Source: Micrococcales bacterium
Lineage (GTDB): Bacteria > Actinomycetota > Actinomycetes > Actinomycetales > Microbacteriaceae
Direction of reading: 5' to 3'
Length of the DNA: 50,436 bases
Assembly (NCBI GenBank): GCA_947489135.1
Contig: CANLCU010000003.1
Location: forward strand, 1 to 50,436
Positions 1 to 9,600 of this stretch are shown here, piece after piece (positions within the stretch are counted from its first letter, which is position 1; each line of letters opens with the position of its first letter). Made by a program: the position numbers and the translations under genes. A model generated the notes under the pieces. The model saw only the letters and a list, made by a program, of their open reading frames with translations, was not told the DNA's origin and did not search any database.

Positions 1-2664
1 TCAGAAGCACAAGCAATTGCTGAGCTTAGAAAGATTGCTAGTAAAAACAGAATCACTACCTCTCTTATGGGACAGGGCTACTACGGCACTAACACTCCAA
101 CAGTTATCAAAAGAAATGTTCTGGAGAACCCTTCTTGGTATACCGCCTACACTCCTTACCAACCTGAAATCTCTCAGGGACGCCTAGAAGCAATCATTAA
201 CTTCCAGACCATGGTGACAGACCTAACCGGCATGAAGACAGCTAACGGATCAATGCTTGATGAAGGAACTGCAGCCGTTGAAGCAATGCTGATTGCTCGT
301 CGTTCATCATCAAATGAATCAAACATCTTCTATGTCTCAAGTGACATATTCCCTCAGACCAAGGCACTACTTGATCACAGAGCGGAACCTGTAAACATTG
401 AGGTTCGCTACTTTGACTTGGCCGAAGCTTCAAAGAACCCTGCACTTCTATCTGAAGAATTCTTCGGTGTCTTTGCTCAGTACCCAGGTGCTTCAGGTCA
501 CCTCTATGACCTAACCGCTTTGTTTGCTCACGCTAAATCTCATGACGCTATTGCAGTTGCAGCAGCAGATCTTCTAGCACTAACTCTCTACACCCCACCA
601 GGCGAGATGGGTGCTGATGTTGTTATCGGTTCAACCCAACGCTTCGGTGTTCCTATGGGCTTTGGTGGTCCTCACGCTGGTTACCTAGCAGTTAGAGAAG
701 ACCTAGAAAGATCTATGCCAGGACGTTTGGTTGGAGTATCAATTACTTCTGATGGTTCTCCTGCATACAGACTGACTCTTCAGACTAGAGAGCAACACAT
801 TAGACGTGAGCGAGCAACTTCTAACATCTGTACTGCTCAAGTTCTACTTGCAGTTATGGCAGGTATGTATGCCGTGTATCACGGACCAGCGAGACTAAAA
901 GCTATTGCTCAAGATGTTCTATCTCAAACTCACTCTCTAGCTAACGCTCTCAGAGCCAGTGGCCTAGAAGTTTCTAAGGGCAACTTCTTTGACACCTTCA
1001 CTGTTTCTAACGTTGATGCCAAGAAGATCTTCGAGGCAGGTAGATCAAAGAACATCACCATGCTTTTTCTAGATGAGAAGACTATTGGTATCTCACTCGA
1101 TGAAACAACCTCAGCAAAGACACTTGTAGATGTTCTAGCTGCCTTTGGTGTTTCAGGTGGACTGAAGGACACAAAGGTACAAGTAGAACTTGCTCGAACT
1201 TCTGATTACCTAACCCACGAAGTCTTCAACTCTTATCACTCAGAGACAGCGATGCTTAGATACCTCAAGCGTCTTGCTGATTATGACTTTGCATTAGACA
1301 GAGGAATGATTCCTCTAGGTTCTTGCACCATGAAGCTCAACGCAACTACTGAGATGGAAGCTGTTACCTGGCCTGAGTTTGCTGGTCTTCACCCATTTGC
1401 TCCTAAGGAAGATGTTCAGGGTTACCTTGAACTCATTGGTCAACTTACTTCTTGGCTAAGTGATGTAACAGGTTATGAAGAAGTTTCTCTGCAACCTAAC
1501 GCTGGAAGCCAGGGAGAACTTGCGGGTCTTTTGGCTATTCGTGGATATCACCTATCTCGAGGTGATGCTCAGAGAACTACCTGTTTGATTCCTTCAAGTG
1601 CTCACGGAACTAATGCTGCATCAGCTGTTCTTGCAGGCATGGATGTGGTCGTTGTTGCTTGTGATGAGAATGGAAACGTAGATGTTTCTGATCTGCAGGC
1701 AAAGATTGCTGCTGCTGGTGACAAGCTTGCTGCCCTAATGGTTACCTACCCAAGCACCCACGGTGTTTATGAAGAAGCAATTGTTGATATCTGTGAACAG
1801 GTTCATGCTGCCGGTGGACAGGTCTACATTGATGGAGCAAACACCAACGCTGTAGTTGGTTATGCAAAGTTTGGTCTATTCGGAGGCGATGTCAGCCACC
1901 TGAACCTGCACAAGACTTTTTGTATTCCTCACGGTGGTGGTGGCCCTGGTGTTGGTCCTGTTGCAGCTAGATCACACCTCAAGGAATTCCTACCAGGTCA
2001 CGATAGAGCCCAATCAACTCTCCCTAACTATGGTCCTGTGTCAGCGGCTCCTTACGGTTCAGCAAGCATTCTTCCTATCTCATGGGCATACATCAGAATG
2101 ATGGGTGCTTATGGTTTGCAGAATGCAACAGCAGTTGCTGTTCTGTCAGCAAACTACATTGCTAAGAAACTAGATCATGCCTTCCCACTTCTTTACACAG
2201 GCAAGAATGGCCTGATTGCTCACGAGTGCATCATCGACATCAGAGGTATCACCAAGGACACCGGTGTTACTGGAGAAGATATTGCTAAGCGTCTAATCGA
2301 CTATGGATTCCATGCTCCAACGATGTCTTTCCCAGTAGCTGGAACTCTAATGATCGAGCCAACTGAATCTGAACCTAAGGAAGAAGTTGATCGATTTATT
2401 GATGCCATGTTGGCAATCAAGGCAGAGATTGATGAAGTAGCTGCAGGTAAGTACTCAATTGAAGAGTCCCCTCTAAGAAATGCTCCTCATACCGCTAAGA
2501 ACATCGCTTCTGAATGGGATAGAAAGTATGACCGGGAGGTAGCTGTCTTCCCTGCTAAACAGTTCAGGAACAAGTACTGGCCAATAGTGAACCGCATTGA
2601 CAACGTTTATGGAGATAGAAACCTTGTTTGTTCCTGTCCTCCGATCGAGTCTTTCTCTAGTTAG
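1..2664 (+). CDS. gcvP: Glycine dehydrogenase (decarboxylating), P-protein, 5' truncated by the window
   Basis: This is the P-protein of the glycine cleavage system. It decarboxylates glycine with PLP and passes the aminomethyl group to the lipoyl H-protein. The frame is open from base 1, so the true start lies upstream. 887 codons are visible of a family length near 950, and the ATG at 67 is internal. The N-terminal half has the [27 protein letters not shown] stretch (given in family terms: Gly-rich GFGGPHAG). The C-terminal half has LGSCTMKLN and the PLP-lysine motif [15 protein letters not shown], with the lysine codon at 1912-1914. It ends with NKYWP and a Cys-containing tail typical of the family. 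No gcvT or gcvH is visible. Its last 44 codons and stop recur, about 86 percent identical, at 3740-3874, which marks a recombination event at the 3' end. Confidence 0.97.
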   Translation, partial: SEAQAIAELRKIASKNRITTSLMGQGYYGTNTPTVIKRNVLENPSWYTAYTPYQPEISQGRLEAIINFQTMVTDLTGMKTANGSMLDEGTAAVEAMLIARRSSSNESNIFYVSSDIFPQTKALLDHRAEPVNIEVRYFDLAEASKNPALLSEEFFGVFAQYPGASGHLYDLTALFAHAKSHDAIAVAAADLLALTLYTPPGEMGADVVIGSTQRFGVPMGFGGPHAGYLAVREDLERSMPGRLVGVSITSDGSPAYRLTLQTREQHIRRERATSNICTAQVLLAVMAGMYAVYHGPARLKAIAQDVLSQTHSLANALRASGLEVSKGNFFDTFTVSNVDAKKIFEAGRSKNITMLFLDEKTIGISLDETTSAKTLVDVLAAFGVSGGLKDTKVQVELARTSDYLTHEVFNSYHSETAMLRYLKRLADYDFALDRGMIPLGSCTMKLNATTEMEAVTWPEFAGLHPFAPKEDVQGYLELIGQLTSWLSDVTGYEEVSLQPNAGSQGELAGLLAIRGYHLSRGDAQRTTCLIPSSAHGTNAASAVLAGMDVVVVACDENGNVDVSDLQAKIAAAGDKLAALMVTYPSTHGVYEEAIVDICEQVHAAGGQVYIDGANTNAVVGYAKFGLFGGDVSHLNLHKTFCIPHGGGGPGVGPVAARSHLKEFLPGHDRAQSTLPNYGPVSAAPYGSASILPISWAYIRMMGAYGLQNATAVAVLSANYIAKKLDHAFPLLYTGKNGLIAHECIIDIRGITKDTGVTGEDIAKRLIDYGFHAPTMSFPVAGTLMIEPTESEPKEEVDRFIDAMLAIKAEIDEVAAGKYSIEESPLRNAPHTAKNIASEWDRKYDREVAVFPAKQFRNKYWPIVNRIDNVYGDRNLVCSCPPIESFSS

Positions 2665-2801
2665 CAACACTTTAGGCGAAGCACTTCTGGACTAAGATTT
2701 TTGGATTTTTTCCAATCGAAAACATCTTTTTCAATTTCGGTGCTTTCCCAGATGAGTACTAGGATTATTTAGAGGCATTGACTATTAATTCGGGGGGACT
2801 T

Positions 2802-3701
2802 ATGCGGACGAAATTATTTTCAACATCCATTGTGCTTGCACTTACCGCAGCGCTTGGTTTTTCAAACGCAACCACACCACATGCTGCTGCATATCAGAGC
2901 TCAGTGAAGATTATTGATCAGGGATTTGATTTGGATAGCGATGTTGTACCCTCAAATCTGAAATGGAACGAGAAATCAATTCAGGTGGCTCAGCAGGCAC
3001 AGCGCTTCCTTTACAGAACAATCAAGAATGAGCTTAAGGCTCACAAAGACGCTGGAGCTGTTCGCATCGTTAGACTCAGTTCTTCGATTGACCCTGGTGT
3101 TCGAAACTGGCAAAAGCTTAAGCTAAGTGGCAAGTTATACAGCCTGAATGGATATGACGAAAACGATAAATTGGTTAGAAAAGGAAAGCCTCTTTTCGCC
3201 AAAAGTCAGTCCGTCCAACATATGACTGTGTATCTCACTCAGCAAAACTGTCTACTCAAATCATTCAACCTATTTGATTTTGAAACTTGGTTTTCTCCCC
3301 AATGTTCCATAACCGTTGAATCTAAAGAAGAATTCCTCCGGGCGGCAATGCAGTCTTGGATTTCCCTAATTGGAGGTTTCGACCCCGATGGAAAAGCAGT
3401 CCAACATGAACTTGAAGATCTTGCCTCCCAGAAAGGGTCTTTCAAAGTGGACAGCACGAGATTCTATTGCCTAAAGTGCTCCTTCTACTCTGGGCATAAG
3501 TACAGCTCATTCCCCCTGGAGTACAAAAAGGGACTATGGCCTTACAAAATTGAGTATTCCCGTACAACTCAAAAGTTCACCATGACCATCTTTGAACCGA
3601 ACTGGGCAGATCTCATGAGCAAGGTCTACCTTCAGACTGACGATTTGTTGAGATTCGAAGACAGAACAGGCTTCGATCCACTCTTCCCTTTTGTCAGTTA
3701 G
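2802..3701 (+). CDS. Secreted protein of unknown function (family shared with 37504-38337)
   Basis: I do not recognise a named family. The ATG at 2802 is chosen because a G-rich Shine-Dalgarno run (2791-2797) lies just before it and it opens a clean signal peptide (basic MRTK, hydrophobic core, AHA-type cleavage near residue 30). An in-frame TTG at 2778 would add eight residues in front of the signal. The mature part is about 270 residues with four conserved-looking cysteines. By eye it aligns along its length with the product of 37504-38337: a P-NL-W-KS block, then GAV-I, Y-L-G-D-N-K-V, VYL-Q--C, a second Cys, a FLRAA-type segment, and a late Cys followed by SFP. It lies between the intact gcvP 3' end and a displaced gcvP tail, so it was probably acquired as cargo. 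Function is unknown; it is likely extracellular or wall-associated. Confidence 0.8.
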   Translation: MRTKLFSTSIVLALTAALGFSNATTPHAAAYQSSVKIIDQGFDLDSDVVPSNLKWNEKSIQVAQQAQRFLYRTIKNELKAHKDAGAVRIVRLSSSIDPGVRNWQKLKLSGKLYSLNGYDENDKLVRKGKPLFAKSQSVQHMTVYLTQQNCLLKSFNLFDFETWFSPQCSITVESKEEFLRAAMQSWISLIGGFDPDGKAVQHELEDLASQKGSFKVDSTRFYCLKCSFYSGHKYSSFPLEYKKGLWPYKIEYSRTTQKFTMTIFEPNWADLMSKVYLQTDDLLRFEDRTGFDPLFPFVS

Positions 3702-3739
3702 GGATATTCAGCAACTGGCGAGGATAGAATAGAAATTAT

Positions 3740-3874
3740 GACCGAGAGTTAGCTCTATTCCCTGCTAAGCAGTTCAGAAACAAGTACTGGCCAATAGTGA
3801 ACCGTATTGACAACGTTTATGGAGACAGGAACCTAGTGTGTTCCTGCCCTCCGATAGAGTCCTTCGCAAACTAA
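3740..3874 (+). pseudogene. Displaced 3' fragment of gcvP (44 codons plus stop)
   Basis: This stretch can be read in frame as the last 44 residues of P-protein and a stop (begins [10 protein letters not shown], ends PPIESFAN). It matches 2530-2664 at 116 of 135 bases by hand count. Most of the 19 differences are synonymous, so the two copies diverged as parts of working gcvP genes in different lineages rather than by decay of a recent tandem copy. There is no start codon or upstream gcvP body, so it is a remnant. The best reading is that homologous recombination brought in a foreign gcvP 3' end together with the gene at 2802-3701 and pushed the resident end downstream. Confidence 0.9.
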
Positions 3875-3928
3875 CTGGGAAATTTCTTAGAGGCAGTCCC
3901 TCCACCGCTGGTAATTGCCTGCGTAAAG

Positions 3929-3934
3929 TAGAAT
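3929..3934 (+). promoter_or_regulatory. -10 hexamer TAGAAT, leaderless start of the TerC-family gene
   Basis: TAGAAT lies six bases before the ATG at 3941, with no Shine-Dalgarno sequence between. Transcription 6-7 bases after the hexamer would begin at the start codon. No clear -35 is seen. Confidence 0.5.
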
Positions 3935-3940
3935 TTAGCC

Positions 3941-4939
3941 ATGAACGTATCCCTAGAAGTCTGGCTGATTACAGCCGTTGTAATCGCTGCAATCATCACT
4001 CTTGACTTGCTGTTTCAGCTCAAGCGTAAAGGTGATCCGTCCTTCAAAGAATCAGCCATTTTCACAACCATCTTCCTAGGTGGAGCTATCGGATTCTTCT
4101 TCTTTGTTGACCAGGTTTGGGGTAAGCCTTACGGAAGCGAATACCTAGCTGGGTTCATTACTGAATACAGCCTCTCCATCGACAACCTGTTCATTTTCCT
4201 TATCATCTTCACCAGACTGGCAGTTCCAGACAAAGCTAGACGTCAGGCTCTAACCGTTGGTATTTTGATTGCCCTAGTTCTACGCTTCATCTTCATCGCT
4301 GTCGGTGCGGTTGCAATTGCTGCCTTCTCATGGGTGTTCTACATCTTCGGTGCATTCTTGATCTACACCGCTTACACACTAGTTCGCGACCACTTCAAGT
4401 CTCACGGACACGATGAAGCACCGGGTGGAAAGTTCATTGACTTCATCAAGAGAAGAGTCAACGTAACTGACGAGTACCACGGAGCAAAGGTCTCCATCAA
4501 GAAGGATGGCAAGCGTTACTACACCCCTCTTCTATTCGCGATGATTGCTATCGGTGCAGCTGACATCCTGTTTGCTCTAGACAGCATCCCTGCGGTCTAC
4601 GGTCTAACCAAAGAGCCATACATCGTCTTCACTGCAAACGCATTTGCTCTTCTAGGTCTTCGTCACCTGTTCTTCTTACTAAGTGGACTACTAACTCGAC
4701 TTGTCTACCTAGGACTAGGTCTTTCAGTAATCCTGGCTTGGATTGGTATCAAGCTTGTTATCCACGCACTTCACGAGAACGAGCTTCCATTCATCAACGG
4801 TGGAAAGCACTTCGAAGGACTTCCTGAGATCAGCACAAACACATCTCTTGGTGTGATTTTGGTAACGATCACTATCGCTACTGTTGCTTCTCTTATCAAG
4901 ACGAGAAACAGCAAGAACGATAAAGCAACCAAGCACTGA
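3941..4939 (+). CDS. TerC/Alx family integral membrane protein
   Basis: A 332-residue polytopic membrane protein of the TerC family. Members are linked to metal (manganese) efflux, tellurite resistance or help for membrane-protein insertion; the exact role here is not known. Hydrophobic segments are spread over the whole length. Family hallmarks include EYSLSIDNLFIF near residues 75-86 and FALDSIPAVYG around residue 212, both with membrane acidic residues. A short charged loop (FKSHGHDEAPGGKFI) splits the two halves. No Shine-Dalgarno sequence is present; a TAGAAT hexamer six bases before the ATG suggests leaderless expression. The gene stands alone and is convergent with the glutathione peroxidase gene. 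The gcvP remnant ends 66 bases upstream, so this is probably the old neighbour of gcvP. Confidence 0.9.
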   Translation: MNVSLEVWLITAVVIAAIITLDLLFQLKRKGDPSFKESAIFTTIFLGGAIGFFFFVDQVWGKPYGSEYLAGFITEYSLSIDNLFIFLIIFTRLAVPDKARRQALTVGILIALVLRFIFIAVGAVAIAAFSWVFYIFGAFLIYTAYTLVRDHFKSHGHDEAPGGKFIDFIKRRVNVTDEYHGAKVSIKKDGKRYYTPLLFAMIAIGAADILFALDSIPAVYGLTKEPYIVFTANAFALLGLRHLFFLLSGLLTRLVYLGLGLSVILAWIGIKLVIHALHENELPFINGGKHFEGLPEISTNTSLGVILVTITIATVASLIKTRNSKNDKATKH

Positions 4940-5068
4940 TTTTCTTGTTTCTAATCTCTGCTTCGGTGGAAATGTTCTTGGTTGGACTGCTGACAAAATA
5001 CAGCTATTTGAACTTTTGAATATCAAAGAACGCTGAAAACCTTAACTACCTAACCGGTAGTAATAAAG

Positions 5069-5551
5069 CTATTTAGCTAGGTTTGCCTCAATCGCTTCGA
5101 TGATTGGAGCAGCATCAGGCTTAGTGGTTGGTCTAAATCTCATTACCTCACCATTAGCTAGTACTAGGAACTTCTCAAAGTTCCACTTAACCTTGCCAGC
5201 ATTACCTTCAGAATCTTCGGCTTTAGTCAGTTCTTTGTATAGTGGGTGGGCACTCTTGCCGTTCAGCTTAGCTTTTTCGGTCATAGGAAAAGTTACTCCC
5301 CAAGTTGTTGAGCAATACTCCGAGATGTCATCCGAAGAACTAAGTTCTTGAAAGAACTGATTCGAAGGAACACCGACCACAGTGAATCCCTTGTCCTTGT
5401 ATTTCTTCTGCATAGCTTCAAGAGTTTCGTACTGAGGACTAAGGCCACATCTAGATGCAACGTTTACAACCATGGTTACTTTTCCCTGGATCTCGCCAAA
5501 GGTCTTGGTTGAGCCATCTAGCATTACAAGTTCAATGTCTTTTAGTTTCAT
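5069..5551 (-). CDS. Glutathione peroxidase family thiol peroxidase
   Basis: A 160-residue cytosolic peroxidase of the GPx family, which reduces H2O2 or lipid hydroperoxides. Bacterial cysteine members of this type usually take electrons from thioredoxin rather than glutathione. The peroxidatic Cys is Cys35 in NVASRCGLSPQY. The later WNFEKFLV supplies the conserved Trp/Asn. The usual FPCNQF is GVPSNQFFQE here, so that cysteine is absent. Cys80 (SEYCSTTWGVTFP), about 45 residues after Cys35, could be the resolving cysteine. Length is normal. There is no Shine-Dalgarno sequence; a TAGCCT hexamer six bases upstream of the ATG suggests a leaderless mRNA. The same 15 bases precede and include the start of the amylase gene. 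Confidence 0.93.
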   Translation of the reverse strand: MKLKDIELVMLDGSTKTFGEIQGKVTMVVNVASRCGLSPQYETLEAMQKKYKDKGFTVVGVPSNQFFQELSSSDDISEYCSTTWGVTFPMTEKAKLNGKSAHPLYKELTKAEDSEGNAGKVKWNFEKFLVLANGEVMRFRPTTKPDAAPIIEAIEANLAK

Positions 5552-5557
5552 GTTCTA

Positions 5558-5563
5558 AGGCTA
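5558..5563 (-). promoter_or_regulatory. -10 hexamer TAGCCT, leaderless start of the GPx gene
   Basis: On the minus strand the sequence reads TAGCCTTAGAACATG, with the final ATG being the start codon at 5551. The same 15-mer is found at the start of the amylase gene. A spacer of six bases leaves no room for a ribosome binding site. Confidence 0.5.
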
Positions 5564-5655
5564 CCTGAATGCTCTGGAACTAGGAAAGCCAATATTGAAC
5601 TTGCAAAGCACGCAACTACTTGGGGATACACTCGAACTAAGACAAGGGAGTAATC

Positions 5656-6456
5656 ATGAAGCTAGACGAAAAAGTCGTTGTTGTCACTGGGGCTGGAAGC
5701 GGCATGGGGCGTGAACTAGCTCTTGAACTAGCCCGACGAGGATCAAAAGTAGCTCTTGTTGATTTCCGAAAGGAAACTCTTGCCGAGACTGCTGCACTAG
5801 TTGCTGGACTAAAAGGTGTTTACTCAGAACACATTCTTGATGTATCTGATGCCAAAGCAGTAGCAGCTTTGCCTGCTGCAGTCATCAAAGCCCTAGGTTC
5901 AGTCGATGCACTGGTCAATAATGCTGGAATCATCCAACCTTTTGTGAGAGTAAACGATCTTGCTATGGAAGATGCTCATCACGTTATGAACGTTAACTTC
6001 ACTGGTCCACTTATGTTGATCAAGGCATTCCTACCTGAACTACTAAAAAGACCAGAAGCTCATATCCTTAACGTCTCTTCAATGGGTGCCTATGCTCCTG
6101 TCCCTGGTCAAAGTGTTTACGGTGCATCCAAGGCAGCAATCAAGTTGTTAACTGAAGGTTTGAGATCTGAACTTATTGATACCAAAGTTGGTGTGACAAT
6201 TGTTTTCCCTGGAGCAATTGCCACCAACATCGCTGCTAACTCCGGAATGGCAGCAATGCAGACAGATTCAAGTGAATCTTCATTCCCTACTACCCCAGCA
6301 AATGTTGCTGCCAAGCTCATGGTCCTTGCAATTGAGAAGAACACTCCAAGGGTTGTTATTGGTAAAGATGCCAAGACAATGGACTTCCTATCAAGATTGA
6401 ACCCATTGTTTGCAGCCAAGCTGATTTACAAGCAGATGGCTTCACTTCTGAAGTAA
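5656..6456 (+). CDS. Short-chain dehydrogenase/reductase (SDR)
   Basis: A 266-residue classical SDR, an NAD(P)-dependent oxidoreductase with a Rossmann fold; the substrate cannot be read from sequence. The cofactor motif TGAGSGMG is at residues 11-18, NNAG is near residue 90, and the catalytic Ser and YGASK (Tyr-x-x-x-Lys) are near residues 140-160. Asp37 (VDFRK) after the second beta strand favours NAD over NADP. Family PGAIATNI follows the active site. The ATG has a good ribosome site (GGGAG, six bases away) and a possible -10 TACACT further up. The gene stands alone, with the GPx gene divergent upstream. Confidence 0.92.
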   Translation: MKLDEKVVVVTGAGSGMGRELALELARRGSKVALVDFRKETLAETAALVAGLKGVYSEHILDVSDAKAVAALPAAVIKALGSVDALVNNAGIIQPFVRVNDLAMEDAHHVMNVNFTGPLMLIKAFLPELLKRPEAHILNVSSMGAYAPVPGQSVYGASKAAIKLLTEGLRSELIDTKVGVTIVFPGAIATNIAANSGMAAMQTDSSESSFPTTPANVAAKLMVLAIEKNTPRVVIGKDAKTMDFLSRLNPLFAAKLIYKQMASLLK

Positions 6457-6504
6457 TTTTGAGTGAACTGAACCTCACAGCATTTTCCCAAAAAGAGAAC
6501 AGTT

Positions 6505-6524
6505 ATATTCGCCTAGACGAATAT
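6505..6524. repeat. Inverted repeat (ATATTCG, 6-base gap, CGAATAT) upstream of the giant surface protein gene
   Basis: A perfect 7-bp inverted repeat lies between the SDR stop and the start at 6607, about 80 bases above the proposed transcription start. No T tract follows, so an operator is likelier than a terminator. The binding factor is unknown. Confidence 0.4.
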
Positions 6525-6593
6525 TTCATGTCAGCAATAGTTAGCAAGATACTGTAAAGCGAAACTCTCCAAGAGTCTCCAAAACCTCTAATT

Positions 6594-6599
6594 TACTCT
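6594..6599 (+). promoter_or_regulatory. -10 hexamer TACTCT, leaderless start of the giant surface protein gene
   Basis: TACTCT followed by seven bases (TGTTCCC) precedes the ATG at 6607. No purine-rich ribosome site is present. Confidence 0.45.
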
Positions 6600-6606
6600 T
6601 GTTCCC

Positions 6607-9600
6607 ATGAAGATCATCTCTTGGATCACACGTCGTTCATTAGTAGCGGTAATGGCTATTGCCACCGCTCTACTACTCCTTCTAGCCTCTGCCCAGGCAT
6701 TTGCATCCTCCCCGATGACAAGTAGTTTGTCTGTTTCATCGGTTGTAGCGGGTAACAAGGTGGATCTGATGACGCAGATACCGGCTGTTAGTGCAACGGA
6801 TCTCTCAACCCAAGAGATTATTCAGAACATTGATCCGCTAAAGGTGCGGCTAACTGGTGCATCTGATGTTAAAGCTCCAGCTGGCTGGACTGTCACCTAT
6901 TCAACTGATGGAACTACTTTCTTAGCAACACCTTCTAACTGGGCTCAAGTTGTAAAGGTTAAAGCAACTGGAACTGTTAATTCAAGTGGAGTTACTGGAG
7001 ATGGAAAGCAACTGTTCTCAACCACAGCAACGTCCCCAGGAACTTTGACCACAGTTTCGGGAGCAATTAGATCTGGAGGAGATGGTTTTAGCACTTCTTT
7101 TGATAGCAGAGGTTATGCATACAACACCTACCACCGAGGACTTGTGAATGGCTCTATTGACTGTAGAAACATCATCGATGGAACCTTCTGTTCAGCTGCT
7201 TGGCCTTTCAATATGGCAACTCATGGATTTAGCTCAAACATTGCATCTACCCAGTTCTTTGATGAAGTAAACAAACACATCTGGATTGGCAACGCTGACT
7301 CAACTCAAGGAACTGGCTTTGTTTGTGTTGATGTTTCTGACGTTAAAGTTCCAGAACTTTGTGGGGGATCTAAGGCGACCGCCTTCAAACTCATCCAAGC
7401 CAGAACAGGAGCTACCTCAACTAGCGTCTTCAACATTATTGCGGCGGAAGGCAAGATTTACGCTTGGGACATTGCGGTACCTAGAATCCTATGTCTTGAC
7501 TACCTTGCAAATGATGGCATGAGTCAGACCTGTACATCTCCTGCCTTGACTGGTCTTTCCGGAACCACTCCAACTGGTATTGCTAACGCTTGGCCTAACA
7601 TCATGACTAACCTAAACCTTGCCTTCGGCAATGTGTACGGTCAGTACGGAAGTTACGCGGTTTGTTTCAATGCATCAACTCAAGCCCTATGTCCAGGATG
7701 GACTGGCTACAACCAGCTTCTAGGTTCTACTGCATCTAACGTTGCAATGTACTTGCAGCCAAATGCTGCAGGACAGATTGCTGGTGTTTGTTTCACAAAC
7801 GACAACAAGTGTTTTGCTGCCGATGGAACTAGATTCAATGGAAACAACACTGTCCAGGCTGCAATTACAAGCATCGCAACCGGTAGATTCCAAAATTCAA
7901 CTGAGACAGTTGGTAGCAAGTTCTTGATTGCTAACCAATTCAACACAAACTCTTCTGTTTACTGTTACGACTATGCAACTAATGCTGGCTGTGCCAACTG
8001 GCCAGCTTCAACATCAGTGACTGGTATGGGTCAGATGAGAATGCTTTCTGGCGTTGACTGGAAGGTTTACACCATTGAGTCAGATCCTAGAAACAGCGAC
8101 TGTCTATGGACTAACGGTGACTCTGGAGTTTTGGGCCAGGTAACAATTTCTACTGCAACCTTTGGATGTCAGATTGATTTGCCGACAGCAACCTTCAAGC
8201 AAGCAGAACTCGGCCAGAGCCTTGCCTGTGATGGCGTATCTGGAGCAGGCTATGAAAAGTTCACCCTTGGTGGTCTTGTAAGAGGAACTGATTACACCTC
8301 TGCAAGTTTGACCATCAAGAAAGCTAACGGTTCAGTTCTTGTCTCTGGCGGTCAGACTTGGAGCGGAGTAGCTTTCAATGCTCAGGACTTTGTAGATCTA
8401 AGTAGCATTTCCATGGCTGACATTGGCACAGGAGCTACCTTCAACGTTTCCTTCGTTGGCAAGAACAACAACAAGTCTTCAACTGGAACTCTTCTTATGG
8501 AGAGTAGTTCTGCTCAGCTTTGTCTATCACTGACAGTAAACGTAATCTGTCCTGCAACCACCTTGGTTGGAACAGTAGATACTGCTTACGTAAGCTTCGA
8601 AGCAACTGGAAAGACAACAAGTTCAACAAGCCAGGTGACAAACTACACTGTCACATCTTCTGACCTAACCGTTGCTCCACCAGCTCCTTCTGCTTGTGGA
8701 TTCCTACTTACCGCCCAAGTGGGTCGAGGGCAGCCATCACAAGCCTTCCCTGCCAATGCACCTGTAGTTGTCGGTGCGACAGCTATTCTTGCTGACTCTT
8801 CTGGCACCACACTCAACGATGCTCAAGGGCAGCCAATAACTGCTGTGTCAGATGAATCAGGTGTTCTAAGTTTTGGATACGTAAAGCCTGGTACTTACAA
8901 AGTTAAGTTCACAGACTTCCCTCTAGTAAATGGCACTGGAGCTGGTGACATTGTTTCTACCTACATTGCTCCATATGGTTTCGTTACTGGTCAGATTGAA
9001 CGAGACACTGCAGTTAACTTCGCAGCTATCAAGACACCGCTTGCAACACCTTCATTCACTGGTGCTACAGGGACACCGACGATTGTAAAAGCTCTTTACA
9101 TCATGCGAGCAAGTGGAACTAACGATGTAGTTGCGATAAAGACTGGATCTGCAACGTTGATCGACGTGGTTGCTAACGACACACCTACTACTACTGCATC
9201 TTTCGCATTGAGTTGGCTAAAGATTTGTGCTGCAGGAACTACTTCAGGTTGTAACTTAGACACCCTGACAGTTGCAAACAAAGGTACCTTCACAGTGGAA
9301 ATAGGTTTAATCAAATTTACTCCAGTCGCAGGCTTCTCAGGTGTGGTTGATGACATCACCTATTCAATCAAGGACAACTACGCAGGCACGCCTACTATCA
9401 CCGCGAGACTTACAGCAACTGTCGTCCCTGCTCCTACCCCAGCACCTGACACTCTAAGCGGTAACACCCTTGCCCCAATCACGGTGGATGTTACTTCAAA
9501 TGATTCCGTAGCTGCTGGAGCAACACTAAACAAGGCAAGCGTGAAGCTTTGTGCAAGCGGAACAACAACTAACTGTGCACAAACAAGCGTTCTAATCACC

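Noticed and set aside
67-2664. gcvP starting at the ATG at 67
   Set aside because: The frame is open to base 1 and the upstream residues ([17 protein letters not shown]) belong to the conserved P-protein N-terminal part, so the ATG is internal.
2778-2801. TTG start for the secreted protein gene
   Set aside because: The ATG at 2802 has the ribosome site and directly precedes the signal peptide; the TTG would place polar residues before it.
3740-3874. Independent small gene encoding a 44-residue peptide
   Set aside because: It lacks a start codon and ribosome site and matches the gcvP C-terminus throughout.
5046-5060. CTACC/GGTAG hairpin as terminator between the TerC-family and GPx genes
   Set aside because: The stem is only five bp and no T tract follows in either direction.
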